64,000 bases of DNA from an uncultured Collinsella sp. (GCA_947001705.1 CAMQHT010000007.1:1-64000), one strand, 5' to 3'. Positions 25,396 through 34,883 are shown, counted from the first letter of the stretch. Made by a program: numbers and translations. The notes: generated by a model from the letters alone, not told the origin.

Positions 25396-28300
25396 TTAGT
25401 TGATACGGATCTCGTCGTTTGCAGCGAGTGCCTGCATAAGGCGGGAGCGCAAGTCATCCACATAGCGCTCCACGTCCTCTGCGGACAAGAGACGACTCGG
25501 CTTGGCCAGATCGGCGCGGCGCACGGTCTTGATCTTGCGCTGGGGCTTGGGCGCGGGCACGGGAGCAGACGATGCGGCGCCCTTGTTGGAGACCTTCTTG
25601 ACCACCTCACCCGTACTCGTGACCTCAGTGGTGCGGCGCTCGTTGTCCATGCGCATGCGGGCCGCATCCACGGCGTCGTATATCTTGTTGGTTGCAGCAA
25701 CGATCCAGTTGCCCCAGTTAGTCGCGGCAACACTCAGCTCGTTGAGGCTTTGAGCACTGTGGGCACGGTTTTTGAACGACTCGTATTTGGCGGCGGCTTC
25801 TGCTATGGCATCCTTGGCTTGATTGACAAAGCCCTTTTGACTCTCAGCCTGTGCCTGCAGGTCTTGCAGATCGCTCTCGATGCGGCACAAAAACTCATTG
25901 CGGCGGATGCCCAGCAGCTTTTTTATGTCGTCCTCAACGGGATCCATAAGCGGCTGCAGGTCTTTAATGCGGCCATAGGGCTTGGGATCTTTGAGGATCT
26001 CGCGCACCTTTGCCACGTTCTCCACCGCGCTGGGAATGTCATCGGAGGCATACTCGATACCCTCGGTGCGGCTCAAGAAATCCCTAGCGTGGTCAAACGC
26101 TGTTCGTTGGTTGGACTCTAAGAATTCAACCACCTTGTCAAAGTCTTCCTTGGCATCGAGCAAGCGCTCCTCATGCTTGGTGAACGTGGTCAAGAACGCC
26201 TCGGACTCGTTCTGGTCCTTAAGGACGTCGGCCACCTCCGAGCGCATCTTCTCACACTCGCTCTCACCAGGATACGGATAGAGCGGTTTGATACCCGTAT
26301 AGTAGTCGCGTGCTATGGCGAGGCACGACTCGCGCAAGTCCTCAAGGCGCTCCTTGAGCTCGACCACGAGCCTATCCTCGTTGGAGGGCACGGTCTTGAG
26401 ATCAAACAGGTCACACATGAGTTCGCCCGTGGCGCGCAGCAACCGGTCGCTCATGCGCATGCGCAAGCGCACCTGAGCCTTATCGGCATCCTTGCGAAGG
26501 AGTGCCACCATGCGGCTGTCGTTAGCTTGAACCGTCTGACCGCCAAACAGCACCTGCGCGCGCTGCTCTACCACAAGCTGCGCCACCACATTTGCGATGT
26601 CGACCTCGCGCCAGCCAAAGGGCCTTTGCTGGTACTGGCGCTGGATATCGCCCATAGCGGTATCCAGGTGGCGCTGGTGCTGAACTTTGAGGTAGTCCTC
26701 GACCTCCTTGAGCGCACGCGTGTTACCCGCGTCCATGCCAGCGAGCCCCGCTTGAACGTTGCCCGCCAGAGTGGAGCGGATATCGGAATCGCTCATGACC
26801 GGCGAGCCGATATAGTCGGCCTTTTCAAAGACCACATCGCACAGCTGCGCCAGCACCTGCTCAAAGACCTGGGCGGGTTTGGCCGCGCGGACCTCAACCA
26901 TGCGGTCGTTGACCGCGCAACGTGCATGGAGCACGGCCTCGCTCAAAAGGGTATCGGCCTCCTTCTCGTTATAAGCCGCCTCGCGCATCTTGGACTCGAC
27001 GATCTGGCGCGTACTCGGCTGAAGCTCCTGGAGATTTCGCGTCTTGGCGTACTTGCGGATCTTGGCGGCGTTGACGAGCGTCTCCCAATAATCCGCCTCG
27101 TCGCTCAAGACCACGATGGCTTTGCCCGAAGAAGCCAAGGCCAGCTCGGTATCGTCCGCACGGCCCAGGTCGCTCGCCATAGTCGCCACGCAAAGCTCCA
27201 TGCCGCCCATGCTGGTACCGTGGATTGAGCCGTCCACATAGCGGTCAAACGGAAAGTCATTGGCCCCACGGTTGAGTTTGCGCGCGGTATAGATGCTGTC
27301 GAACAGGCGCTTTTTGATAGACTCGATCACCTGCACGTTATCGATCGGGGTGCGTGCGATCTCCTGCGCTATCTCCTGCTCCTCGTCGGTGAGGAAGCTA
27401 TAAGTATCGCCCTGGCGTGCCACGTAGTTCTCGCGCTCCAGGCGGGCAAGGGACTCCTTGACGCGGTCCTTGAGGGCGCGCATGTCCACGTCGAGGCCGT
27501 CGATCATGAAGATGGAGATGTTCTCGACCGTGGCCTTAACGTAGCCGATGTAGCGGATCAAGTACAGGAGCTTGAGCACCTGAACGTCGTAGGGCTCAAG
27601 GCCCTTTGCGTCCTCGGCCGCGCGGACCGCGCGGTCGACCACCTGGTTGATGCCGTGCTCCAGGTCCTTGGAGATGGTATCGAAGAAGCGCCAGAACGGC
27701 ACGAGCGCACCGGCCCGGTCATGCTGGATGGCCTGAGCGCTCTCCTGGAACGCGCTCAGCATGGAGCGCTCGCCCGTTGACATGTGCTTGGCCTTGACAC
27801 CGTGCTTGCGCACCTCGGTCATGACGTCGGGCAGGAGCTTAAACTGGTAGCCCACAAACGGGTAGCTAGCCACAAAATCCTTGGAGTTGGCGTAGCCGGC
27901 AAGGTCGGAGCGCGAGCCACCCTCAAAGGTAAAGTTGTTTTTGAGCACGGCGGCGTCTTGCTCGTAGACCTGTGCAAGCATATCGGCCACCGGCGCGGTC
28001 TTCTCGAGCACGCGGCGCTGGATGACCTCGTCCACGCTGGAGCTGGAGAGCGAAAGGCGGGTATTGAAGCGGCCCTGGATCTTTGAAAAGTCGTTGCCCA
28101 CGGGCAGGCTCAGGTTGTCGATGGCCTCCTGGCTCGTGACCATCACCCACACGCGGCCACCGCAGGCGGCACCCAGCTCCTCGACGATGGTCTGAAGGCT
28201 CAGCATAAGGCTTGGGTCCTTGTCGTTTGTAATAAACTGACCCACCTCATCGACCATAAAGAGCAAACGGAAGTTGCCGCCGTGGGCCGCTGCCCGAGCG

Positions 28301-29058
28301 TCTACGTAGTCCTTGACCTTTTTGGCAAAAACATCGGGGGCCAAAACCTCGTCCTCAGAACCCTCGAGCCAGTTCCATGCGGCCTTTTCGCTCATGCCGA
28401 GCACGCTCTGCAGCACCTCGACCACGTCGTCCTCAAAGTAGCTGTAGGTGTCGCGGGTCTGGAGCCAGGACTCGCCGTTGACGCGCTCAAAGGCCTCGCG
28501 GAACTCCTGGGTCTTGCCCAGGGAATCGATGTAGTCCTCGAGCTTTGCAAGCTTGAGGTCCTCGCCGTAGAAGCCGCGCGCCTCGTAGAACATGCGCTCA
28601 AAGCCGCGAAGCAGCGCCGTGGGAGCCGTATCGCCCTGCTTCCACTGGCCCGCCTTACTATCGATGTTAAAGAGGATGGCCTGCGTGGGCACCGAACAGG
28701 CGCGCTCCATGGCCGCCGCGACCATGGGGTCGACGATCTTGCCGTCAAAGTAGCGGATGGCGCTCTTACCGCCGATCTGGCGATTCTCTAGCAGGTAGCT
28801 CAGCATCTTGAGGAAGTGCGATTTACCGGAACCGAAGAAACCGCTGATCCACACGCCGATCTTGTCGGTGCGCACATTGATGGCATCGCCGTAGGCCTTG
28901 AAGAACGTGGCAAAGTGCCTCTGCAACTCGCGCGTCACCACGTACTCGTCAAGCTCTTGGCGGATGGACCCATCTTTTGAATCCTGGACCTTGACCACGC
29001 CGTTGATGGAGCGGTTGATGTCTTTTGCAAAGAGGTCGCGAATGATCGTGTTGTCCAT
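25396..29058 (-). CDS. brxC: BREX system P-loop protein BrxC
   Basis: A 1,220-residue ATP-binding protein (BrxC/PglY family), a core BREX component needed for exclusion and, in some systems, for methylation. It opens with RDLFAKDINRSINGVVKV, and the P-loop GFFGSGKSHF is near residue 75. It is followed by AAA-like and long helical regions; residues about 900-1,150 are rich in charged heptads. An Ala/Pro-rich linker with KPQRKIKT precedes the C-terminal ERYVDDLRSRL segment. Length is normal for the family. The ATG is preceded by AAAGGAG. It is cotranscribed with brxB upstream (78-base gap). Confidence 0.95.
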   Translation of the reverse strand: MDNTIIRDLFAKDINRSINGVVKVQDSKDGSIRQELDEYVVTRELQRHFATFFKAYGDAINVRTDKIGVWISGFFGSGKSHFLKMLSYLLENRQIGGKSAIRYFDGKIVDPMVAAAMERACSVPTQAILFNIDSKAGQWKQGDTAPTALLRGFERMFYEARGFYGEDLKLAKLEDYIDSLGKTQEFREAFERVNGESWLQTRDTYSYFEDDVVEVLQSVLGMSEKAAWNWLEGSEDEVLAPDVFAKKVKDYVDARAAAHGGNFRLLFMVDEVGQFITNDKDPSLMLSLQTIVEELGAACGGRVWVMVTSQEAIDNLSLPVGNDFSKIQGRFNTRLSLSSSSVDEVIQRRVLEKTAPVADMLAQVYEQDAAVLKNNFTFEGGSRSDLAGYANSKDFVASYPFVGYQFKLLPDVMTEVRKHGVKAKHMSTGERSMLSAFQESAQAIQHDRAGALVPFWRFFDTISKDLEHGINQVVDRAVRAAEDAKGLEPYDVQVLKLLYLIRYIGYVKATVENISIFMIDGLDVDMRALKDRVKESLARLERENYVARQGDTYSFLTDEEQEIAQEIARTPIDNVQVIESIKKRLFDSIYTARKLNRGANDFPFDRYVDGSIHGTSMGGMELCVATMASDLGRADDTELALASSGKAIVVLSDEADYWETLVNAAKIRKYAKTRNLQELQPSTRQIVESKMREAAYNEKEADTLLSEAVLHARCAVNDRMVEVRAAKPAQVFEQVLAQLCDVVFEKADYIGSPVMSDSDIRSTLAGNVQAGLAGMDAGNTRALKEVEDYLKVQHQRHLDTAMGDIQRQYQQRPFGWREVDIANVVAQLVVEQRAQVLFGGQTVQANDSRMVALLRKDADKAQVRLRMRMSDRLLRATGELMCDLFDLKTVPSNEDRLVVELKERLEDLRESCLAIARDYYTGIKPLYPYPGESECEKMRSEVADVLKDQNESEAFLTTFTKHEERLLDAKEDFDKVVEFLESNQRTAFDHARDFLSRTEGIEYASDDIPSAVENVAKVREILKDPKPYGRIKDLQPLMDPVEDDIKKLLGIRRNEFLCRIESDLQDLQAQAESQKGFVNQAKDAIAEAAAKYESFKNRAHSAQSLNELSVAATNWGNWIVAATNKIYDAVDAARMRMDNERRTTEVTSTGEVVKKVSNKGAASSAPVPAPKPQRKIKTVRRADLAKPSRLLSAEDVERYVDDLRSRLMQALAANDEIRIN

Positions 29059-29136
29059 GGGTGCTCCTTTAGGTTTGGGAACGTTATGGCAAAGGGTTGT
29101 TACCGGCGGCAGGGACTTGCCTGCGGGGAGCCGTGC

Positions 29137-29829
29137 TTACGAGATATCGATGGCGCGGTAGTAGTTGTCGGCCGGCAGACGGTTAAAGAGCTGGAAAGAA
29201 GAGCCGTTGAAACTGCCCGGATAGGCGGCGACCACAGGCACCTCATCAAAATCCGCAAGCATGCAGTGGAGAAGCGTGTGCATGCGAAAGAACGGGAAAA
29301 CCTCGCCCGCGCCGGTGAGGAGAATGACGTCTCCGGGCGCGAACGGCTCGGTCTGCTCAAGGATGTACGCGGCAACTTTCTCGGGCGAGGCGAACTTGGC
29401 CACGTCCTCGAGCACGCGTTGGGTACCGCGGCGCTCCTCTTGGTGCGGGATAGCCTTGAGGACACGGCGCTTTTCGAGAATTGCCAGCACGGCGTCGTAA
29501 AGGTTCACGACCTTGAGCGTGCACGGAAGCTTGTCGGCCTCGGCATCGCGTGAAAGGGTGTCAAATAATGCACGCGCCTCAAACTCCAGCGCGGGGTCAT
29601 AGCAAAAAGTGTGGAAGCCGATCTCATTGCCTATGCCCTTGTTGGCCAAAAAGTCCTCGCTGCACAGGCACTCGCGCAGAAGCTGCGCACGGCGCTCAAA
29701 TTCCTGACAGGCGTGCTGAGAGCGGGCATGCGCCGCCACGACGCTCTTGCGGGAATGGATGCCGATATTGGTGGTGAGATCCGTCGCCGGGGTGATAACA
29801 GGGTCGACGGCGCTTTTGACGGGAGCCAC
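29137..29829 (-). CDS. brxB: BREX protein BrxB (DUF1788)
   Basis: A 230-residue DUF1788/BrxB protein, an essential small BREX component whose biochemical role is not established. Family features include a middle YDAVLAILEKR region, LLTGAGEVFPFFRMHTLL and VVAAYPGSFNG near the C-terminus. It starts with GTG directly after the brxA stop (ATG TAG C GTG), so translation is coupled. Length is slightly above the usual 190-200 because of about 30 extra N-terminal residues; an internal start is possible. Confidence 0.9.
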   Translation of the reverse strand: MAPVKSAVDPVITPATDLTTNIGIHSRKSVVAAHARSQHACQEFERRAQLLRECLCSEDFLANKGIGNEIGFHTFCYDPALEFEARALFDTLSRDAEADKLPCTLKVVNLYDAVLAILEKRRVLKAIPHQEERRGTQRVLEDVAKFASPEKVAAYILEQTEPFAPGDVILLTGAGEVFPFFRMHTLLHCMLADFDEVPVVAAYPGSFNGSSFQLFNRLPADNYYRAIDIS

Positions 29830-29830
29830 G

Positions 29831-30481
29831 CTACATCACCGCCCTGCCGGTAAGGGCCGCGATAAGCGACTGCTCGCCCAGCTGAACCAAGGCTCGCTCG
29901 ACATCGGAATCGAGGAAGAGTGGTGACAGGCGCTCGGACTCCGGGCCCTGGCCCTCGCCGATAAGGCCGGCATGGCGGAGCGTCTGGCGGAGCGAGCCCT
30001 TAATGCGCTTGACCGTGGCCTCAGTCCAGCGGGCCGCGTCCGGATACTCCGTGGTAAAGCGTGTCATAAAGGCGTTGAGGTCAACCGCCGTAAAGGCATA
30101 ATCGAAATTTTGTAGACGCTCCCCTACCTCGACGAGCACGAGCTCGCGCACGATATCGTAGCGGCAGATCATGCTGTAGAAGATGGCCTGGTCCGCCTGC
30201 GTGGGAGTGCCGGATGCCATGAGCCTGGTTAGGGATGACGCAGCCTCGACGGCGGTTTTGGGGTCGATGCCGCGCGCGGCGCATACGGCGTCCGTGGGCA
30301 CCATGGCGTCAAGGCGGCGAAGGCACACGGTTGCGCGGTTGGCGACCATGCGCTCCGTGGGATATTGAAAGAGGTTCTCGCTCTTTACGCGTACAATGAC
30401 CTGCTCGTCGCTTGTGCCCTGCATACACAGGGCAGCGACGATGCGCATCTCATGCGGGAGGAATTGCTCGCGGGTGAGCAC
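29831..30481 (-). CDS. brxA: BREX protein BrxA (DUF1819), start within a poly-G tract
   Basis: A 216-residue BrxA, a small DNA-binding-like BREX component. The core matches the family: HEMRIVAALCMQG, SENLFQYPTERMVANRATVCLRRL and YPDAARWTEATVKRIKGSLRQTL. In the frame as given the only upstream start is GTG at 30481, whose first G is also the last base of a run of ten G, and it has no separate ribosome site. Another GTG at 30515, with GGAG 8 bases before it, reads toward this gene but would be in frame only if the G run were 9 or 12 long. BrxA relatives normally have a few more N-terminal residues, which that start would supply. It is the first gene of the operon. Confidence 0.88.
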   Translation of the reverse strand: MLTREQFLPHEMRIVAALCMQGTSDEQVIVRVKSENLFQYPTERMVANRATVCLRRLDAMVPTDAVCAARGIDPKTAVEAASSLTRLMASGTPTQADQAIFYSMICRYDIVRELVLVEVGERLQNFDYAFTAVDLNAFMTRFTTEYPDAARWTEATVKRIKGSLRQTLRHAGLIGEGQGPESERLSPLFLDSDVERALVQLGEQSLIAALTGRAVM

Positions 30482-30490
30482 CCCCCCCCC
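30481..30490 (-). repeat. poly-G tract (G10) at the start of brxA
   Basis: Ten consecutive G on the coding strand, at the very start of the first BREX gene. It is by far the longest G/C homopolymer noticed in the window. Tracts of this kind are prone to slippage and act as phase-variation switches in other bacteria. Confidence 0.85.
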
Positions 30491-30593
30491 GAACGCTTTT
30501 TGTGGTTACATCCACAGTACACGCTCCAAGGGTGTCAAAGGCTGTCACAAGTACGCCGCAACCCGGCAGGCAGGCGCGGCGCACATGGCAATA

Positions 30594-30636
30594 ATCATAC
30601 CTGTTGGTAAAAAAGTTACCACGCCCAGAGTGTCAA
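30594..30636 (-). promoter_or_regulatory. candidate control region of the BREX operon
   Basis: On the minus strand a TATGAT (30,594-30,599) could be a -10. A palindrome TGGTAA-aaaag-TTACCA (30,605-30,621) overlaps its -35 area, and TTTGACA lies at 30,631. Similar TGTCA-bearing words recur nearer the gene (30,532 and 30,543). This is suggestive of repressor control, but no regulator gene is adjacent. Confidence 0.35.
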
Positions 30637-30782
30637 ATGTTGAGCAACAAAATTAAATCCGGTTAACGGTCATTTTCGCAGCTCAGAAGCTTTGACGAGG
30701 TCGCCCCAAATCACACTTGCCAGACAACCGCGCTTACGAATGCAGGCACGCACACGCCCAACGCCATCCTCCGCTATATTCA

Positions 30783-30810
30783 ACATAGAGTTATACATAT
30801 GATTCTATGT
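30783..30810 (+). promoter_or_regulatory. palindromic operator upstream of the antitoxin-like gene
   Basis: ACATAGA...TCTATGT, a perfect 7-bp-arm palindrome with a 14-base AT-rich centre (GTTATACATATGAT) containing a possible -10. It ends 12 bases before the start codon. This is typical of self-repressing antitoxins. Confidence 0.6.
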
Positions 30811-30822
30811 AAGGAGTTTCAT

Positions 30823-31011
30823 ATGCCTGTCGTAAAGTCTATTTCTGATCAGACGCGCGCACTAACTACCATTCAGGAACGCGAAGATCACATTCAACGT
30901 GCCATCGCTCGTGGCTATGACGACCTCACCAACGGTCGAGTGCGCCCCTGGAAACAGGCAAAGGCCGTAGCGGATCGGATGCGAGCCTCGAGACAACCCT
31001 CCCCCATGTAA
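30823..31011 (+). CDS. small antitoxin-like protein, no toxin partner
   Basis: A 62-residue protein starting MPVVKSISDQTRAL, with IQRAIARGYDDLTNGRVRPWKQAKAVADRMR, a charged helical C-terminus like the tails of RelB/ParD-type antitoxins. AAGGAG lies 7 bases before the ATG, and a palindrome overlaps the likely promoter. No toxin-sized reading frame follows before serC (114 bases), so it is either an orphan antitoxin or a solitary regulator. The family call is by resemblance only. Confidence 0.6.
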   Translation: MPVVKSISDQTRALTTIQEREDHIQRAIARGYDDLTNGRVRPWKQAKAVADRMRASRQPSPM

Positions 31012-31125
31012 CCATCCTGTAAATCATAGCGGCGCACTCGAGTTTTACCGTGATGCGGTCGCGCCTGGCGCTGCACTGTGCTAAAGTATCCCGAACGCTC
31101 AAACGACTACGAGGGGACTTAGAAG

Positions 31126-32250
31126 ATGGCACGTGTGCACAACTTCTCAGCAGGCCCGGCCGCACTGCCCACAAGCGTGCTTGCCGAGATCGCCGACGAG
31201 ATGATGGACTACCGCGGTTGCGGCATGTCCGTGCTCGAGATGAGCCATCGATCTAGCATGTACCAGCAGATCATCGACGACGCCGAGGCAACCCTGCGCC
31301 GCTTGCTGAGTATCCCGGATAACTACCGCGTCCTGTTTTTGCAGGGCGGCGCCACGCTGCAGTTTGCGGGCATCCCCATGAATCTCATGCGCCGCGGCCG
31401 CGCCGGCTACGTCGTGACCGGCAACTTTGCCAACAAGGCGTACAAGGAGGCCGCCAAATACGGCGAGGCCGTGCTGCTCGCGAGCTCCGAGGACACCAAT
31501 TTCGACCGCATTCCCAACATGGCCAACATCAACGCGCGCATTGCCGCCGAGGCCGCGGGCGACGGGCTCGACTACGTCTACATCTGCCAGAACAACACCA
31601 TCTTTGGCACCATGTACCACGAGCTGCCCGCTTGCGGCGATGTGCCGCTGGTCGCCGATGTCTCGAGCTGCTTTTTATCGCAGCCGCTCGACGTTGAGCG
31701 CTACGGGCTCATCTACGCCGGCGCGCAGAAAAACGCCGGTGCCGCAGGCGTGACCGTGGTCATCGTGCGCGACGACCTCATCGCAGATGGCCCCGCCTTT
31801 GCGCAGACGCCGCAGTACCTGGACCTCAAGACCCAGGCCGCCAAGGGTTCCATGCTCAACACGCCCAACACCTTTGGCATCTACGTGTGCGGCAAGGTGT
31901 TCCATTGGGTTGAGCAAACCGGCGGACTCGCCGCCATGGCCGAGCGCAACTGGGCCAAGGCCAACCTGCTCTATGACCTGCTCGAGCACAGCGAGCTGTT
32001 CCACGGCACCGCGCAGGCCGACAGCCGCTCCATCGCCAACGTCACCTTCCGTACCGGCGATGCCGAGCTCGATGCGGCCTTTGTCGCAGGCGCGGCAGAG
32101 CACGAGATCCAAAACGTCAAGGGCCATCGCATGGTAGGCGGCATGCGCGCCAGCGTATACAACGCCGTCACCATGGAGGACGTGCAGGCACTGGCCACGT
32201 ACATGAAGGACTTCGAAGCGCAGCATAGTTTGAGTCCGCGATCTAACTAA
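31126..32250 (+). CDS. serC: phosphoserine aminotransferase
   Basis: A PLP-dependent enzyme (374 residues) that transfers an amino group from glutamate to 3-phosphohydroxypyruvate in serine synthesis; it can also serve in PLP synthesis. It starts with the family hallmark HNFSAGPAALP. The PLP lysine lies in YAGAQKNAGAAG (near residue 197). Its neighbour serA, 72 bases downstream on the same strand, performs the preceding step, and the two are clearly a pathway pair. ATG 31126 follows GGGGACTTAGAAG, a modest ribosome site. Confidence 0.96.
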   Translation: MARVHNFSAGPAALPTSVLAEIADEMMDYRGCGMSVLEMSHRSSMYQQIIDDAEATLRRLLSIPDNYRVLFLQGGATLQFAGIPMNLMRRGRAGYVVTGNFANKAYKEAAKYGEAVLLASSEDTNFDRIPNMANINARIAAEAAGDGLDYVYICQNNTIFGTMYHELPACGDVPLVADVSSCFLSQPLDVERYGLIYAGAQKNAGAAGVTVVIVRDDLIADGPAFAQTPQYLDLKTQAAKGSMLNTPNTFGIYVCGKVFHWVEQTGGLAAMAERNWAKANLLYDLLEHSELFHGTAQADSRSIANVTFRTGDAELDAAFVAGAAEHEIQNVKGHRMVGGMRASVYNAVTMEDVQALATYMKDFEAQHSLSPRSN

Positions 32251-32322
32251 CCCGCAACACGCGGGCCGACCAGCCACCTCAGACCACCCTGTTTAGATCA
32301 AAACCTGCTAAGGAGTTTTTCC

Positions 32323-33486
32323 ATGCGTAAGATTAAGACCATCGACGACATCACCAAAGACGGCAAAGTCGAGTTTGGCGAGGGCTACGAGTTTGTAAGC
32401 AGCGCCGAGGAGGCTGACGCGATCCTGATGCGCTCGACCGACCTGCACGGCTACGAGCTGCCCGAGGGCATTCGCGCCATCGCCCGCTGCGGCGCCGGCG
32501 TCAACAACATTCCCGTCGAGGAGTACGCCAAGAAGGGCGTCGTCGTCTTTAACTCCCCCGGCGCCAACAGCAACGCCGTCAAGGAGCTCGTCCTGGGCAT
32601 GTTGGTGCTCTCGAGCCGCGGCGTGGTGCAATCGATGAACTGGGTGCGTGACAACGCCGACGACCCCGAGATTCAGGTCGATGCCGAAAAGGCCAAGAAG
32701 GCCTTTGTGGGCCGCGAGCTCAAGGGCAAGCGCATCGGCGTCATCGGCCTGGGCAACGTGGGCTCCAAGGTCGCCAACGCCTGTGTCGATCTGGGCATGG
32801 ACGTCTACGGCTACGACCCGTTCATTTCCGTCGAGCACGCATGGGTGCTGAGTCGCGAGGTGCAGCGCGTGGGCACGCTCGAGGATCTGTGCCGCGGCTG
32901 CGACTACCTCACCGTGCACGTGCCCAGCAAGGCCGATACCATCGGCATGATCAGCACCGAGCAGATCGACCTGCTGGCCCCGGACGCCGTGCTCATCAAC
33001 TACGCGCGCGAGACCATCATTGACGAGGACGCCGTCGACGCCGCCCTGCGCGCGGGCAAGCTCAGCTGGTTTAGCTGCGACTTTGCCACGCCCAAGACCG
33101 TCAAGATGCCCAACACGTTTATCACCACGCATTCGGGCGCCGGCACCGGCGAGGCCGAGGCCAACTGCGCCGACATGGCCATCAGCGAGCTCAAGGATTA
33201 CCTGGAAAACGGCAACATCGCGCACAGCGTCAACTACCCCGCCTGCAGCATGGGCAAGGCGCGCGCCGCAAGCCGCATTGCCTGCCTGCATGCCAACGTG
33301 CCCAACATGATCGGCCAGATCACGGCCATTCTCGCCAAGGACAATGCCAACGTGCAGCGCATGACCAACGAGTCCGCTGGCGAGAACGCCTACACCATGT
33401 TCGACACCGATGAGCACCTGGACGGCAGCACGATCGAGGCGCTCAAGCAGATTCCGTCGATGTATCGCGTGCGCGTGATTAAATAG
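32323..33486 (+). CDS. serA: D-3-phosphoglycerate dehydrogenase
   Basis: Oxidises 3-phosphoglycerate to 3-phosphohydroxypyruvate with NAD, the first committed step of serine synthesis. The 387-residue product has the D-isomer-specific dehydrogenase layout: catalytic-domain start, Rossmann motif GLGNVGSKVA near residue 143, and a C-terminal ACT-type regulatory segment (TAILAKDNANVQRMTNESAGENAYTMFDTD) where serine feedback usually acts. It is the short form without the extra intervening domain. AAGGAG lies just before the ATG. It is cotranscribed with serC and ended by a strong terminator. Confidence 0.95.
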   Translation: MRKIKTIDDITKDGKVEFGEGYEFVSSAEEADAILMRSTDLHGYELPEGIRAIARCGAGVNNIPVEEYAKKGVVVFNSPGANSNAVKELVLGMLVLSSRGVVQSMNWVRDNADDPEIQVDAEKAKKAFVGRELKGKRIGVIGLGNVGSKVANACVDLGMDVYGYDPFISVEHAWVLSREVQRVGTLEDLCRGCDYLTVHVPSKADTIGMISTEQIDLLAPDAVLINYARETIIDEDAVDAALRAGKLSWFSCDFATPKTVKMPNTFITTHSGAGTGEAEANCADMAISELKDYLENGNIAHSVNYPACSMGKARAASRIACLHANVPNMIGQITAILAKDNANVQRMTNESAGENAYTMFDTDEHLDGSTIEALKQIPSMYRVRVIK

Positions 33487-33525
33487 CGCCGGTGCCAAGC
33501 CTGCCAGACAGACCACGAAGCCCAT

Positions 33526-33562
33526 TCGCCCCCCCGTTTTCACGAAACGGGGGGCGATTTTG
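33526..33562 (+). terminator. intrinsic terminator of serC-serA
   Basis: TCGCCCCCCCGTTT, loop TCACG, AAACGGGGGGCGA, followed by TTTTGTT. It lies about 40 bases after serA. Confidence 0.85.
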
Positions 33563-33833
33563 TTGCTCCGGACGACTTTAAAATGATACCCAGAACAAGT
33601 TTTTTCAGATAATCGATAGTGAGGCTCCAGTCGCTAAGCACACCCGCTTTGATAAACAGCTTTATCAGGGACTTTAGTAGGTAAAAATCGGTCTCTATGT
33701 GCCGAATGTAAGTTGACTGTCCATTTTCCGAAACAACTTATTCTAGGTAGCATTTTTAAGGCCCTTCCAAGGCAAAATATAAGTATTTTGCGACCAAAAC
33801 TCTAGTCCGCGCGACCATTTTCCGCCCGCGCGG
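33563..33833. other. AT-rich intergenic region
   Basis: No gene. It is noticeably AT-richer than its surroundings. A CCGCGCG...CGCGCGG hairpin at 33,807-33,833 lies just after the stop of the minus-strand gene and may end its transcript. Confidence 0.4.
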
Positions 33834-34883
33834 CTACATTCCCGCCCAATCGATAAAAATCTCCTCACGAAGCCGCCGTTCGAGCTCCTGCTGCCGCGGC
33901 GTCTTGTCTTTCAGCGGCACATCGAGATAGGAAATGATGAGCTCCATCACCACGCGGAAGGCATCGGAATCGGCCAGCTGACCATAGGTCATCAGAACGA
34001 CGGGATATCCCATGGCTTGCAAGGCCGTCGTTCGATCGGAGTCCGAGATCTTGGATTCAATGGATCCGTGAATGGCTTTACCTTGGCATTCAACCAGACA
34101 CTCTCGACTGCCGTCCTTATTTGCCAGCAGGATATCGGCATAGCGCCTATCAAGCCCCGAAATCAGGCGGGCGCTGCGCGTCATACGAATCTCAACGTTA
34201 TTGGTAAGGCGCAGCCCTTCGCCGCCGCGCAACCTCGTAAGGCCAAACAGCATCGAAGCCTGGACCTCAAGCGGCGATGCCGCCACCCCCGTAATGCATT
34301 TCGCGGCACGTGTGAACGATTTAGCACCGCGGAGCCCCGGGATCTTATCGACGTACTCTGTAAGTTCAGAGAACTCGATCAAGGGCGGTCGTTTCCACAG
34401 GTCCGTTGGATTCCCCGAGACATCCTTTACATTTTCCCAACCCAACCGTGCGTCACCCCACCGGTCCCCATATGCCTGCACAAGTGCCGACTTTACCTGA
34501 GGCGCAATCTTGCACACGGCAAAGGTGCCGCACATCTCATACATGCACATGATTAAACGCTCGTTTGAGACCGAGGAAGCCAGGGTCAGCAGGGTAAAGA
34601 GCGGGGACGCAACATCGAGGCCAAACTCCGTCTGCCGCATGGAATCAAACGGCCTCTCCCCGTTCCAAAGATGCCTGACAATGCGATCGCCCTTGCGCCC
34701 GCAGACGCCCTGCGCCAACACGTGTAACGGGGTGCCCAGGAAATGCTTGACGAGCGGATGCTCACATAGGTGCTCCCTGCGCGGATCGTCCGCAGAATTT
34801 GGCAGGTCCGGCATTATTGCCAAGACCTGTGGAGGTATCCGGTGATACCGAAAGGCAGATATGTCGCACAGCATGTCGTCCAT
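33834..34883 (-). CDS. Vsr/DUF559-like PD-(D/E)xK-type protein, unknown function
   Basis: A 349-residue protein (chosen start at MDDMLCDISAF; the longer frame overlaps the neighbouring gene antisense). The C-terminal half resembles restriction-endonuclease-like folds: SPLEVQASML, RRYADILLANKDGSRECLVECQGKAIHG (acidic residue followed by E/Q-x-K), then DSDRTTALQAMGYPVVLMTYGQLADSDAFRVVMELI. The same layout is found in the 402-residue protein at 43,331, so the two are paralogues. The N-terminal LCDISAFRYHRIPPQVL may be a DNA- or partner-binding part. A nuclease or an AbiEi-like regulatory role are both possible. There is no clear ribosome site at the chosen start. Confidence 0.65.
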   Translation of the reverse strand: MDDMLCDISAFRYHRIPPQVLAIMPDLPNSADDPRREHLCEHPLVKHFLGTPLHVLAQGVCGRKGDRIVRHLWNGERPFDSMRQTEFGLDVASPLFTLLTLASSVSNERLIMCMYEMCGTFAVCKIAPQVKSALVQAYGDRWGDARLGWENVKDVSGNPTDLWKRPPLIEFSELTEYVDKIPGLRGAKSFTRAAKCITGVAASPLEVQASMLFGLTRLRGGEGLRLTNNVEIRMTRSARLISGLDRRYADILLANKDGSRECLVECQGKAIHGSIESKISDSDRTTALQAMGYPVVLMTYGQLADSDAFRVVMELIISYLDVPLKDKTPRQQELERRLREEIFIDWAGM

